A DNA stretch of 64,000 bases from Cladophialophora immunda (GCF_000835495.1 NW_015622544.1:4368855-4432854); one strand, 5' to 3'; numbered from the stretch's first letter, positions 21,048-34,389 are shown. The notes: generated by a model from the sequence alone, not told the origin. Translations and numbers: made by a program.

Positions 21048-22960
21048 GTTTGCAATGGGACTAAATCAGGTTACGCTTGGAGTCTCGAGACAGTATCCCT
21101 GTTCAGAGCTGACTCAGACCGAGTTCAGAGGATGGTCAGACGGCGAGGTGTAGTGGAAAGGAAAAGATACCGAGTCGAAGGAAGACGATGTTGGTGGTAA
21201 ACGGGTGAGGGTGGGGTTTTGGGGGGTGAAAGCGGCGAAACAGCCTCTGCAGCCTTGCTGTGCGGAGTGTGGTTTGTGAAGACGGTAGGGGGTGGAAAAG
21301 AAGGTGAAGTGAATATGAAGACAGGGACGTGAGGTTGATAAGTCGATGGAATCCCAAGCGTATGGTGTTTGGAGGTGATGGTGAATTCCTGCCCAATGCT
21401 TTGCGGGAAGCCAGTCAAAATGCAATCGAGATGCAGGTGCAAACGGATGAATTGAGGAAGGCGTGATTCGGTATCAACTAGTAATGTTGGCGTTCGTCAG
21501 CCTCTCTTCAAGTTCCACGAGAATGAGGGCTCGGTGGCGCGCTGCGAAGATCTCCCGCGGCGTCTTGACTTGATTCGCTGAGTTGGACGAGTCTCAGATG
21601 CCTTTGGCCAGAGGATGCAAGGTCGTGGAGGGGGGCAACGAAGGTTGATGGTCGAAGTTGGTGTCAAGGATTGGTGCAAAGTGACACGAGGGTGACAGCA
21701 GCAGCAGCAGGCATGTGAGAGGACACGGCCGGGGTTAATTGAGGCTCACTAGGCGCATCCTCGGGGGGCAAAATTGGATGGTTGGTGAAGTGAAGGTGCG
21801 GGTGAGGGTAACAGTGACGGTGACGAAGATAATTCTGGCGCTTTCCTTGTTCCCAGTTTCCAAGGCTGGTGGCTGTGGGCTCGATAGAATTTCTTGGAGC
21901 CGTTAACAAAAGTATTGTTTTAGCTGTCGATACGGACCTCGTTACCCACCAAAGAGTGGTAGTAGTGAGCTGCCTGGGTACGTCAGGGCAGTTTCGGAGC
22001 AAGGTTCCGGGGCTCGACGGGGCTGTGGAAGCCACCAGGAAGCCACCACCTCGAGCCCCCAAGTGCCAACCGCCACTACTGAATCAGGAATGCCGTCCCA
22101 GACTCCCAGGCTCCCAGACTCCCAGCTCGTGCCAGTGATTCGGAGCCTCCCGTCCCCAAGGCCTCGTTCTCCATTGGAGCCGGGATCGTCCATCCCATTC
22201 CCGGGCTCGCCTAACACAACGTCCTGGTAGATACGATAAGAAAAGGGAAACAACGCGTTGATCTCAAAAACTGGTGCTCAAGTACCAAATGAACTTTTGC
22301 TGCTCGAGTGGTCCGCTCGTCTCGATTTACGAGTGGATGATAGTGATAGTGATTCGCTTCTCAATGCTGGCACGCTCTTCATACATCTCAAACCTCTTCC
22401 CCGGGTCCTGTGAAGGCAGCACTCCCTCCCTCAACAAAACATGACCATGCCAGTAGTAATTGCCCGACAGTTAGCCGTGAGGATCCTCCTCTTTCTTCTC
22501 TCCCTTTTTTTTCTTTGCGGTCTATGTAACTGGTTGAACGGTGCATTCCCACCCAATGACCTCGCCAACTATGACAATTGGTTGAGATGGTGCAGGATCT
22601 GCTTGGAAACGCTCATTGCATGCACGGCGCCGTCCTTGTTCATGCTTCCAAAAAGAAACCCCACTGCCTTTCCCCGTGGCCGTCGTTCCTCGTCCCATTC
22701 CTCCTTCCATAGACCGATCCTTCGACACAAAAATATATATACGTAAAAAAATCGAGACCCAAAAAAAAAATTTCGAGGCCAGATTCATGCCAGTGAGTGC
22801 GTTCGTCGTCGTCGTCATAACGCCGTGGTCGTTCATCAGTCGTCCATCCGATACACGTGAAAACAAAAATCAAGAAGCAACGTATCGTGAGAGACGTCAA
22901 ATATCTCGTGAGATCTGCAACGACAGGACTTTCTCATCGTAAGCCGTAAATGCATCATAT
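21048..22960. other. 1.9 kb TPS1 upstream / regulator 3' region
   Basis: No gene seen. Contains the TPS1 promoter and leader (right of 21047) and the 3' flank of the zinc-cluster gene. Two AGGGG pentamers lie at 21287 and 21629, which is about the number expected by chance. Short direct repeats of GACTCCCAG/GCTCCCAG lie near 22100-22125. Confidence 0.5.
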
Positions 22961-25358
22961 CTAGTTCGCTCGAATCACAAGTTTGGCAAGGAATTTGTTC
23001 GACAACGAATCGAAGTCCTTGCGGTCGAACCGTGCGTTAGGTCGACCTCGTAAATAGTTTTCTGCTCGCCGAGTTAGTTCTTCGCACTAACCAAAAGCCG
23101 AGGTCCAGGGGCAGCTCCTTACCGTATCTCGTAACATGTTCTCGCACCTCACTCATCGTGTTGCATACATCCATGTTGGATGCCAGGAGCGCGTGGTGCT
23201 TCGAAGTGTCCCATTCAAGGAATGACGGGAGCTTTTGAGAGATGGCCTGGAAAAGGCCAACCACAACGCCAACGGGGGTAGTTTCCATGTCGTTGCAGAA
23301 CTTCTCCACAGCCGCGGAATCGGGAACACGGTAGTGGCAGTCAAACTGCATGCACTCCCAGACAGCCAACAGGACCGATGCCAGGATGAAGATAGTGGGC
23401 CAGTTCTTGAGCTTGTCTCCACTGTACACGCTCGAATACAGGCTGGACAATTCTTCAAGAACGTCCTTGTGCAACTCACGCCACATATCAGCCATGGCAC
23501 ACTTGATCTGGAAGTTGATCATGACCGGAGCCATCGTCTTGCCGAAGAATTTGGATGTCTGCTCTTCGATCTTGCCGACGAATGACTCTTCGCTTGGCAC
23601 TCCTTCCACCATGGTGATGTGTAGCGTCAAATTGTAGGCAAGCATCAACTTCAACGCCTTCTTGATGATCTTGGATCCGGTCTTGAAGTAGAACCGGTAC
23701 GCCGTCTTGAGCATCTGTGAGAGGAAGGGTGTGCCCTCAAAGTAGTCATCCACAAATTTCTCAAACGTGCCGGTGCCGTCAATGTGTCGGTCGAGGTAGT
23801 CACTCAGCATCGTGGTCGAGATGCCTTCCATGCCAGCCGAGAGCTTGGCCGTCGACACTTCATAGCCATCGGGTGCGAATGAATTGGCCTCAATCCAGTC
23901 CATCTTCAGACATGTCTCATCCCTGACGTACACTTCTCGGGCGGTGACAGGGAGCATGTGGCCGTACCCATGGGTGATGAACAGTGTCTTTTCGGTATCG
24001 GAGAAACCCTTGATATTGCCCACAGAGAAGCCGAGCGAAATGTGTCTCTCATAGTCGAACTTCCAATCCTTCAAAAAGTACCCAATCTCTTTGATGTCGA
24101 TGCGAGTGCAGGGGACTTGCCACAGGCGAGCGTGCGACGGTTGACATCCAGCACAAGGCTCTCCTTTGTCGCATGTCTTCTTCAAGAATTTGCATCGCAG
24201 GCAGGCTCTCAGCTTCCGAATCTCACTGGCTTGTTTCCGCTGCTCAGGTCGGAGCGGTCCTTTTCTTCGGCCAACCCGCTTCTCTCCTTCCACCCTGCCC
24301 CCGGGTGATGACTTTTTCATGACCTTGTCGGTCGATTTGGCAGCTATGGGACTCTTTCGGGAAGGCTTGCGGCCAGGGGACCCGGCTGAGCCTTGGGAGC
24401 CGGGCGATCGTATCGACGGTGCGGATGACTTGGCCGAGGGGATGGGGATCGGTCGCACGAGGGCGGAGGGATTGACACTCATGGACGGAGCCGAGCCGTG
24501 GTCTATTGATAGGCGGTGAGTATGTCCTGGATATTCAAAGTCGCTGTCCGACAAATTGGTCGGCGAGTACACTGCCTGAGAAGTACCCATGTCGAGATTA
24601 GACATGAAAGCACCATGACTGTGTTGTTCGAGGTCCGAATATGAGGATTCCGACAAGGTCCTATTGTGCACGGTTTGGTTGGGGTCAACGAAGATTTGTC
24701 GCTCATAAGATTCAAACGACGTTCGTGGCTCGACCATCGTCCACCCGTGTTCGTCACAAGAGCTGGGCTGCGAGAGAACTTCGAGGTGGGAGCCCGTGGG
24801 AGAGCTGGTCATCTGCTGATATGGTGAAACAGCCAGCCCGACATCCGTCGTCGTATAGTTGATCAATTCGCTCTGGAGATCTGCCCAGTTCTGGGGCATG
24901 CCTTCAATCCCGGACTCGAGGTGAAGGTAAGCGGCTTCGAGCGGTAAGCCAGGTGCCAACGGTGCCTGCGAGACCGGCATCATGGTCATCTGGGAATGGT
25001 GTAAAGACATGCCGTGAAACTGGGCATCGTAATGCAAATCGTACGGCGGTTGAGGATTGGCATAGTCGATGCTGGGCTGCTGCGGCTGCGGTTGTTGATG
25101 ATGGTGGTGCTGCTGATGTTGTTGTTGTTGTTGTTGTTGGAACCTCCAAGTATCCATCATGGGATGTTCTGCCATTGTGGTCTGGCGCAGGCCATGGCTG
25201 TTGGTCTGGATTGGAGAAATGTTCCTCCTTGGATCTGACCGAGTAGCAGCCACTGGGTCGATTGGTATAGGCCAGGCATGATTCCGGAAGAAAGAGGCGC
25301 TTCTTGAATCGAGATCATAGGCAAGGTCTTCACTGGTCAGGGCGACGTTGCCCGCCAT
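22961..25358 (-). CDS. Zn2Cys6 regulator with central zinc cluster
   Basis: Putative nuclear transcription factor, 778 residues. Exons 25358..23123 and 23061..22961; the 61-nt intron (GTAAGG...GCGAGCAG) is in an open frame, but splicing gives RYENYLRGRPNARFDRKDFD and a KLVIRAN end, which reads as conserved protein. The N-terminal half is disordered: a Gln/His run at about residues 74-93, then Ser/Pro-rich sequence, then a basic block (KPSRKSPIAAKS, KRVGRRKGPLRPEQRK). The zinc cluster is unusually placed, with C386, C389, C396, C402, C405 and C417 (spacing 2-6-5-2-11), followed by CTRIDIKEIGYFLKDW and a ~330-residue helical domain. I recognise this layout as a recurrent Pezizomycotina family but cannot name a characterised member or its targets. 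It faces RAM1 across 3.1 kb. Confidence 0.85.
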
Positions 25359-28300
25359 GTTTGATAAGATATGTCAGACAGTCAGCCTCGTGGGATGGGA
25401 TATGCGGGATCTGGAGGACAAGGCGTCTCGAGCACAGGCTGGTCGATTGTTTCTCTCTCTCTTACGGGCCTCGTGAAGCAAGAGCAGAGTGAGCTGTCGA
25501 GAGGAAAAGGCAAAGAGGGAGGAAAGTGAGGACAAGAGTACAGGAAGTGACCGCTCAAAACGAGCTCGACTTGAGAGGCGGGCGTCAGGTGCGAGGGCGA
25601 GAGCGGGTGAGAAGAGGCGGTGAGCAGTGCATGCAGGGTTTTGCGGATCGTCGAATTGGGCGGGGAGCACACGAGGAAAGTGGGAGGGGAGTGGCAGCGG
25701 GCGATGTGGGTGGTGGATTTTGCGTCTGTGCGATGCCAGTGGTTCGTGGGCTCGCGGTGTGGTGCTGGGACAGGAGTGGTCAGTGGTCAGTGGTCAGAAC
25801 CCAAAGGGGAGCCAAAGGTCCCAAAGGTCGCCTGCAGGATGAGGCCCCAAAAGCGACCAAGCGATAAGTGTCGTTCGACTGGATAAGAATGGGCCCGACT
25901 CGCCGACGCGTCTTGACTGGTTGATCCGGCCGAGGGAAGCTGGCGTCGTGGAATCACAGCCCCATTTGTGTCGACTTGAACGAGGCCTAACGGAGTTCGG
26001 TGAAGGTGGTCGGGGGCGGCGCTGGGTTCGTCCCTTGTGCCAACCAAGTTGGGGGTGTTGATATTCGAGCAGAGGAGGCAGGCCGTGATCGGGAATGCTG
26101 TCTGCCTGTCTGTCATTCAGTCCGTGATTCTGTGAGGGAGACACTGGGCAGTTAGCTGAATGAAGCCATAGTGAAAGGTGAGATAGAGATAGACTGCCGG
26201 GTGCTGTGAGAGAGGGGGCGACCCAAAGGAACGCCGTACTCCGTTCTCCGTACCTTTTGTTGAGGAGCCCACTGAGCCCCAAGCCCTAGAAAATTGATGC
26301 TTAGGCGGTTTGGTCAGGCGGGTTCCCAGCGGCCGTGGTCTTCCCTTGGCGGTCACTGATTTGTACAAGTCTCTGGAGCTGGGATACCGAGTAGTACTGG
26401 GTGCGGGCACTGGGCAGCAGTAGCCCGAAGTCCCGTCTTTTTCCGGGGGTCAAACAAGTGGCGTCGGTGGATTTGCCTAAGGCACTGTACCTATGGACGG
26501 AGTACAGAGGACGGAAGGAGGTACCTATTGAGTCTCCAGTGCTGAACAGAACGCAGAAAATATAGCACTGAGGAGAGAAAAGGTCAGAGGTGAGAGACAG
26601 GAAAAGCACGCAGTATTTACTCCTGAGAGGAGCCTGGGGGCATTACAGCATCGTTATCAATCACCATTATGCTGGGAACTTTGGTGGCTGCGCCCTGTTT
26701 GCCATCCTCTGCACCCTCTCCCAGGTCTTCAACCACTGCCACGGCACAGCAACACGGGAATGAAGCTTGAACGCGACAACCCAAATGGGATTCTTGAACA
26801 TCCAGCGCTCCCCTCCCCCTGCCCTGCTCCGCTTCAGCCTTCACCTTCTGTCTCCCTAACCCCTACGTGGTGCATTTGCCGTTCATTGGGACAGCCAGCA
26901 CCAATATTCGCGAGCATCCCTCGCCTTGTATCTGTGGTGGCGCTGATCTGCTCTGCGGGATCCAGGGTTAAAGCGCCTGGAACGCTCGCTGCTGGGCCTC
27001 CTGCGGTGACTGCTGCAAAGGGCAAACCGGTCTTACCGCAACAATACGAGGACTCCTTGTCGACCATAGACATGGCGCAATGCGGCAAACAAGCTCACCA
27101 CTAATGCAAGTAATCGCCCAACGGTGCTGACCCCTAGTCCTACAATGGCAAGTCTTTTCCTTTCATCGTCTCTGCCGTGCAAACTCTTCGGCTGTGTGAG
27201 AGCGAGATCTGTGCTGCGCCTCTCTGTCCAAGGGCAGGTTGTAGTCGTTGCTTGGTATTATTATTATTATTCATCCCTACCATGTGTTATTTCATCAGGC
27301 AGGCTCGCCGCCGGCTCTGGCAGCTTGTGCAGTTCACGTATACCCCCTGGTACACGGAGATTTGAGACGACGGCATATATTAAGGATCGCAAGCTGAACA
27401 TCATGCACGAGGTAATCTACCCTTTCGAAGAGCGGTGTGGACTTTGAGACGGCCTGCGCCTGGCCACCGGGCTATTGCTGCTCCCAGACGGCAACGAGAG
27501 TTCCAGTTGGCGATTCAAGACACCAGGAGTCTCCCGCAAATATGTCAGTTTCGTTCGAGGACAAAGTTGGTGACAGACCGACGTTTCAGATGATGAGACA
27601 TGGAGGATCTCGCTGCCTCAATCCAGTCCGGCTTCATGATTGTGACGGTGTACCCACGCAACGGCTTTGCGGGAACATTGTCCGACCATATCTACCAGCC
27701 TGAGCCAGTCACCGACCGAGTCCCCAGCACCCCATGCACTGCTGGACTAATTGAGGTCAATGTCCTTGAATTTCGCGGACCGACCGAGTCGATATACCCC
27801 TGCTGCATGGGTTCGTACGAGCAGCATCCAGGAGCGAAGGGAGCTTAATGTAGAATATTATGCGCCGCTATGAGCCCTGAATTAGTCGACGTCCCTCGCT
27901 GTGTAAATATAGGGGAGAGGCAAGCTGGGTATATACGGAGCATGTGGTGGAGGAGGGTTGAACAGCGGGCAGAACCCCCCCCCTTCCCCCCCAAGTACCT
28001 AGAGCCCGTTGTCGCTTACAACTGGTGGTCACTTGGCCGCCGGGTGCCGTGACCCTTTGTTGACAATTACCCCGCAATGAAGCAGGTATACCACAATCAT
28101 TCTCATGTCCATCTCAATCTCCAAGTGAGACGAGACGAGATGAAATGAGACTTGGAAAACAATCAAATCCCTTCCCTCGAAATATTACCTTCGCCGATCG
28201 GTCTTTGCCAACCGCAGTTCTACAACGAAAACCGTCAGTCGGGGCCCTGTCGTGGCTGACGTGACATGCTCCGCATTGCAGCCAACTCACAGGGAATTTG

Positions 28301-28457
28301 AGAACAATATCAACATGCAGATATCTACGTCGTCGTAACGCCATGTCCCTGGTCTGGTATGTGCACTGAGACAAAGACCTTTGACTTCTGGCCTCATCCA
28401 AGATTAGTCCTTCTACTTCCGCGATTTTGAGTCTTCCTCACACACTGCGAGCCCACC
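25359..28457. other. 3.1 kb divergent intergenic region
   Basis: Between the starts of the zinc-cluster gene (-) and RAM1 (+). No protein-like frame or splice chain found. Contains a short GTGGTCA tandem (about 25777-25798), an ATT run near 27257 and C-runs near 27970. The pyrimidine-rich strand just upstream of 25358 and the length suit a long 5' leader and promoter for the regulator. Confidence 0.5.
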
Positions 28458-29938
28458 ATGGACAGCGCCGACTATCAGATACCTCCATACTTCCGCCAGG
28501 CACCACTGCTACTCGATTCATTGGGGACGGAAACATCTGTCGTTCAAGATGAAACCGTCAGCGAGTGCTTGCCTCTCCTCAATGCCATCAACGACCCCAG
28601 CCGAAGTCCATTTGATTTCAATGAATTTGGATTGCCTTGCTTGGAAAGAGAGGCGCACATTGGATTCCTGCATCAGAGCCTAGACGAATTCCCTGCTCCT
28701 TATGTCGGTATCGACGCAAGTCGTCCTTGGATGGTATACTGGGCATTACTAGGACTCTACATGCTTGGTGAAGATGTCTCCGTATTCCGCTCAAGGTAAT
28801 ACTTGTTCTGCACTTGTGCTCTCCGCGGCGGACTGACCGTGCAAACAGGGTCGTTAAAACCTTTTATTCCATGCAAAACCCCAATGGTGGCATTGGTGGT
28901 GGCTTCGGACAAGATGCTCACCAAGCTGGAACCTACGCAGCGCTGCTATCACTTGCACTTGTCGGGGGCGAAGAGGCCTACTCACTCGTCGATCGTGAAA
29001 AGATGTGGCACTGGCTGGGGCGCCTCAAGCAGGCGGATGGGGGTTTTCAGATATGTGAAGGCGGCGAGGAAGACACTCGAGGAGCCCTATGTGCCCTGGT
29101 CGCTATCTCACTCCTCAACCTTCCACTCTTACTTCCACCGGATTCTCCAGCTCGCGACGCAGGTTTGGAGACTTTTAAGGATGGCCTCGGGGAGTATCTC
29201 TCGCGTTGCCAGACATATGAGGGCGGAATTGCAGCTTCACCAGGAGGCGAAGCGCACGGGTCTTACGCATTTTGTGCGCTCGCATGCCTGTGCTTATATG
29301 GTCCTCCGCACGAAACGATTGGCAAGTTCCTAGACGTCGATGCGCTGATATGGTGGCTGTCTTCCCGGCAATACGCGCCAGAAGGTGGGTTTGCCGGCCG
29401 CACAAATAAACTGGTGGACGGTTGCTATAGCCACTGGCTGGGGGGCTGTTGGCCTCTGGTACAAGCGGCGGTGAACGGTCCTGGAGACTCGGCTGGAGAC
29501 AAGACAAGGGATGTGAGCGAGAATTTATACAGCAGCGAAGGTCTAGCAAGGTATATTCTATGCTGTTGTCAGGCAAACGGTGGCGGACTCAGGGACAAAC
29601 CATCAAAGTTGGTCACCTCCGAAGTTCTTCTCACGTATACTAACGGACTTTACAGGATGCCCGACTCGTACCACACTTGTTACAATCTCTCTGGACTCAG
29701 CATAGTGGAACACTCACACTCCTATGGAACCTCGGACGGCGACGATCCATTTGGCTCAGCCTTTACCTGGCAATCCTCCGAGGCGCAAATCCCCAGTGAG
29801 TGGGATGCTAATAAGGTCTTTGACGCGGGTGCGGGTGTCAAGGAGCTTCACCCAGTCTTTGTCATTCCCCATGGAGCAGTGAAGGCCATGCGGGACTGGT
29901 CTTTGGCCAGGCCTCTTGACGTGCAAGGCGCAGAATAA
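28458..29938 (+). CDS. RAM1: protein farnesyltransferase beta subunit
   Basis: Zinc-containing catalytic subunit that, with Ram2, attaches farnesyl to CaaX cysteines of Ras, a-factor-type pheromones and other proteins; cytosolic. Exons 28458..28795 and 28849..29938 (53-nt intron) give 475 residues. The alpha-alpha barrel prenyltransferase repeats are seen as GGIGGGFGQDAHQAGTYAA, DGGFQICEGGEEDTRG, YEGGIAASPGGEAHGSYAF, EGGFAGRTNKLVDGCYSHW and GGGLRDKPSK. Zinc ligands are D303 and C305 in DGCYSHW and H388 in YHTCYNLSG. The start ATG lies in a good context (CCACCATGG). Family assignment to the farnesyl rather than the geranylgeranyl type rests on the EGGIAASPGGEAHGSYAF and DKPSK motifs and the long C-terminal extension. 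Confidence 0.95.
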
Positions 29939-32263
29939 CACAATCGGACAATGCCGAAGTCAATGCATAGGTATCAAGGGCAACCTTGAACGGCAGACAT
30001 TCTCCATGCATTGCTGCCTGTCATGCCGGTGCCCGACACACTTGAAGTTGGTATTAAACTCTATGCCACATGTGGCGAACACGCGGCCAGATCGCGGAGA
30101 CAGTCAACTCTTTCTCGAAACTCGGACCATTCTTGAATTTCTCCCCTCTCCTTCCTCTTCCTATCTCTACTGTCTGGCAATCCTTCTCGAACCATTGGCC
30201 AACGAAAGGTGTAGCATTCCCACCGCAGCCCCCAAGCATGTTGGCGACTACTTGACCCTGAAACTCATTCTTGCTGCTGGAAACTTAGCATTGCTACTGC
30301 CACCCAAACGCAGGCCCGCTCTGGACAACCTTTAGTGGGGGAACTGCTCCTGTTCATGCAATGATCAGCTAAGGTTGGTCAGATGCATACGCAGTTGCAG
30401 GACCTGCCTTGCTTGCAGACGTGAGCGAACCTTCTCTTGACCTGTTGGAGACTCTGTGGCTGCCTACTCAGGACCATCTGCGACCAGCGCCCGCTGCATC
30501 CATGTCTGTCTGGCTGCCTGTCAACAACATCCAAGAATCCGTTGAGTTTTCTTAATTTATCGCTCGCCCCAGCCAGGAAATGAGAGGCTGGCACATTTGC
30601 TCGATTTCCAGGTCGTCCGCATAGACGGCGATGAGACATGACATCGAAGTCTGATGCGAGTTTGCCCGACAGCAACCCTGCCCCAAGTACCTGGAAACCT
30701 GCATTTGATATGACAACGCATCCATGCATCGGAGCTCTACGAGTCGAGTGCGGTCTGTGATCCACTGCAGCACACGCTTTCGTCGACCTGCCTAACCTTG
30801 TTCGCTATCAAGTTGAACCAGAACGCAACATTGGGAAGACCGTAAGAGCGAGATGGTGGGCGAGGTGGATTGTTTTTGAACATGTTGGCCTAATAATGAT
30901 ATGATGCACGTCAAAGTTTCGACTCGTTAGCACTGAGGTATATTTCCCCTACGAGTCTGTCTCTTCCTCTTCTCTCGGCGCCTAACCTGCCTATCAAGGA
31001 GATATATCTACTCCCCTTCTTGGAGAGTTTCATGGATGAATTTCTTGTGGCTTTTAGTACGGCGGCCAGACGACCCAGCCGAGATTTAAGGCCCTGCATC
31101 GTCAGAACACCATTCCCCACCTGCCAGCTGTCTCTGCATAACGGCTGATTGCGTCAATGGAAGATCTTTGGTCGAGGCCCAGAAGAAAAGATCTCCTCCC
31201 CGGATCCAGGTCGGCTCCCAACAGATGTCGCTCTGCAAGCCTCACCGGTCACGCATATAAGCGGAGAAGCAAGTCAGAGCCGAACGGCGACGACAAGCCA
31301 CGAGTAGCTCTGGCACATGGGCCACTTTCTCATTCGACGGAGTGCGCGGGGAATCGTCAAGGAAGCTGGTCGCCAATCAGGCCCGGTATCTGGATCTGCA
31401 GCAGCCCCCGACAAAGAGGAATCATGCTAAGAATGGGCCCGACATCAAGGTTCCGTTAACTGGCTGCAGAGCATGCCAACACATCAACACATTACGATGG
31501 CAGAAGAGCATGAAAAATGCTATCCTCCCGAGATGGACCAATACCCAGCCGCTCACTCAAGACCGTTTGGCCACTGTGGAATCTTTCTGCAGGCCCCACG
31601 CAATGCCGCTGTCTTCGCGCTTGCTTTGCTGTCAGTGCAGGGTTTCTCCTGTTATCCAAAGCATGAAATATGTGGGAATGCCGCCACGGTTCACCTGTAA
31701 AAAGGCCCAGCAATGTCGATGCCATCAATTTTTGCTGCTACCTGACTACCTTTTGCCCTACGAAATCCGCCGTGCCTTCAAGCCTGGCGACATTTGACGA
31801 GCGGTGATACTGGTTGATAAGTTTCTTGTTTGTTGTCAACAGCTTGACCTGTTTGGTGGGATTCTTGTTTTTCTCCCTCTTCTTCTCGTTCAACAATTGG
31901 ATGCACGGCTTGTTGGGCTTCCAAGGTACTGAAAGCAACCTCAAATTGAAGCAGACATGCTACACACCGTCTACCTGGCCAGTATGTCTCATTCAACATC
32001 TCGTTCTTTCAGTTTGGCTGCGACTCCTGGCCTGCACTTGTTGTTCCTGGCTTGAGGGCCTCGTCATGTTGTCGTCTTGATGTTCCCTCCACGCTATATT
32101 GGTCTCTCAGGGGTCAGCCAGCCTTGCAGATGTGTCCCAACGCACGACCGGTGGAAACTCTCCTGGATGTTTTTCCCTTCGGTCTTGGACTACTTGAAAT
32201 CCCCGTCTTTCCTCGAAGTTTGCCACTCTCTTCTGGTCTCAGACACTGACGCCTCTTCCTCAG
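29939..32263. other. 2.3 kb RAM1 3' / dsRBD gene 5' region
   Basis: No complete gene identified. The first exon(s) of the dsRBD-like gene must lie somewhere in the right part (probably 31900-32200). A candidate exon starts at the ATG at 32131 (MCPNARPVETLLD) and would end at a GTCTTG donor near 32182, but donor strength is poor. Rest: nothing seen. Confidence 0.4.
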
Positions 32264-32730
32264 GTCTATGTCAGCGCCGGCGATGGCCCGAGCCTGCTTA
32301 CCAAATATCCTATAGTCCCTCTGGGTACCGATGCGTTGTCAGAGTGAACAACCGTGAATATCAGACTCCTACGTATCATGCCTCGGAGAGCTCGGCGAAA
32401 GAAAATGCTGCATTGATTGCCTTCAACATTTGCCGAAACTTCTCCGCCAACGATGGCATGTACCCGACTGGATTTGCCCATGGAGGTGTGATACAGGGCA
32501 ATCCCGTGCCCGTTGGCTCTGGTCGTCACAGCCGCAGGAGCGGTGCCGACACCACTCGAATGGAGTACCGTTATGGCGATTCTGATAGCGCTGGAAGTCG
32601 AAGTGGAGGAAGCAGCCCTGATTGGGGCGAGTCTCGCCTCTCGAGCCCGATGCGCTCGTCTCCATCTCGCCGAGTCGTCTACTCCTCGGACGCTGGCCAA
32701 TACAGCAGACGAGCCGTGCCACGCTACTAG
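32264..32730 (+). CDS. dsRNA-binding-domain-like protein, 3' exon
   Basis: The secure part is the last exon, entered by a TTCCTCAG acceptor and ending at TAG 32730 (155 residues plus a partial codon). It starts with LCQRRRWPEPAYQISYSPSG, then YRCVVRVNNREYQT, SESSAKENAALIAFNICRNF, NDGMYPTG and a Ser/Gly/Arg-rich tail. The alpha-beta-beta-beta-alpha order with a C-terminal A/S-K-x-x-A-A-x-x-A helix is that of a double-stranded RNA-binding domain, although the classical KKxAK lysines are reduced to SAKENAA. No second domain is seen. The 5' exon is unresolved because the frame remains open upstream without a clear start. Function unknown; RNA binding is an inference. Similar short proteins with the VNNREYQT block occur in other filamentous ascomycetes as far as I recall. 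Confidence 0.65.
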
Positions 32731-34389
32731 GCCTCAGCGGACAACCCTGAAAAGTTCACCATGCCCTATCGCTCGGATAATATCCTGGAATCGACTCGTT
32801 TCCAATGCCTGTGTACGAACCTTACGACTCACGAAACCATGACCTTTATGGGGGGCAATCTTTCCTTTTATTCATGATTCACGATGACACGACTACGCAT
32901 CTTCTGTGACGGTTGGCCGTGGTTAGATAAAGAATTTAGCAGGCAACTGTGTGGTTCTCTGAGCCTTTTTTATTTCCTTTGAACCATAGCGGCTTGGAGA
33001 GCAGGTGGTGAGCTTTTGAGAAACGTCTCCTTGACCAAACTGTTTCGCCCGGAAGGATGTGTGAATGCTCTTCTTGCTAGAATTTAGAACAGCAAAAATG
33101 ATGACTCTTTCCTTTCTTGACCGTCACAAAAAATGGCACTGGATGTAATCTCCTCTGGGTAACTGGTTCCGTCTGTTCTCGGTCGACCGCCGGGACGTGC
33201 TTTCGTAGCGAAGCACATGGCCGACTCTTCAGGAGCGGCGGAAAGAATAAAAGAGGAGAATAAGCCAGGATGAAGGTGGGAGAGAGCCGACCAAGCACAC
33301 CAAAGAGCGGCCGTCAGGTTGACTTAGGCACGGATACAAAGTGTGCCAGGCAGTAGTTCTCGATACGAAGGAACTTGGCGCCAAAGCTGGGTGGTTCGAT
33401 ATTCAACGGTTCTCGCACTGTAGCAACCTAGCGTGTTAGGTACAGGAGGTGGATGCAAGACATCAAGCCTCACCGCCATGTTCGTTCACGAAGCTGCCCA
33501 CTCGTATATGTTGCTAGCATGTTTGTCTTGGCCGTCTTCTTCACCTAGAGACCCACTCCGCTGCTGTAGTCCTGGATGCTTTGGATGGCGGGCTCGACGC
33601 ACATGCAGTCAGGGGAGAAAGCGACGATCTGGACGGTGTCGTTCAAGGCCAGCCAGCGTCTCGGCCAGGTTCAACCCCGGTTCAGCCCTTCTCTTTTCCC
33701 AATAAGCTCTCGTCAGTACTCGTCAGAGCCAGAGATCTGTAAGAACCTCGTAAATATCATCTCAAAGTGGGCTGGATTGCAGAAGAGACAATGTCTACCA
33801 AAGGAAGATGTGAGAAAAAATTGAGAAGTGCCTCGGGTCTACATGAGCCGTCCAGCGCTCAGCTGCTCATGGTATGGGAACCAATATCATGTCAAGACTC
33901 TTCAATGCAGACAGGGACATTGGCAGATCTGTTGGATAGATCAAGAAGCACAGTAATGGCAGTCCCGAGGAGTGTCATATAGTCAAGTCGGGAGACCGTC
34001 TCTACTCGGTGCCCCTCCAGGTACCTCTGATATGAAGATCCCTGTCGAGACTGCCCAAGCCTTGGCCACCACTAAACGGTCACCTAAAGAGCCTCTAAAG
34101 CTGGTACCGAGGGGCCTGGCAGGCGATTGGGTCAGAACTGGTTCCGGCGATGGCCACGGTGGCTGACACCAATTCACCAGGCATGACGTCGCCGGCTGTT
34201 TTCCCTGTTGATCAACATGCTGCGATCCTTGAAATCATGAGCCTGCGTTTGTCCCTGTTTCTTCCTTACCAACACACTCCACGCGTTTTGGTCTATACAA
34301 GAACAAATTGGGGGAGACACCTTAGAGGACCGACACTATGCCGACGTTGCTTCGAGGAGTTTTATAGCCGTTAAGAGACGCCGCCGACA
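32731..34389. other. 1.7 kb intergenic, no gene seen
   Basis: Between the dsRBD-like gene and MCU, both on plus. Small open frames only, without protein-like composition. A GGTTCAACCCC at 33667 resembles a tRNA B-box but has no tRNA fold around it. Confidence 0.5.

Noticed and set aside
21287..21633. Two AGGGG stress-response elements upstream of TPS1
   Set aside because: TPS1 is stress-regulated in yeast, but two pentamers in 600 bp is what chance predicts.
33667..33677. tRNA B-box-like GGTTCAACCCC
   Set aside because: The flanking bases do not form a T-stem and no A-box or acceptor stem is present.
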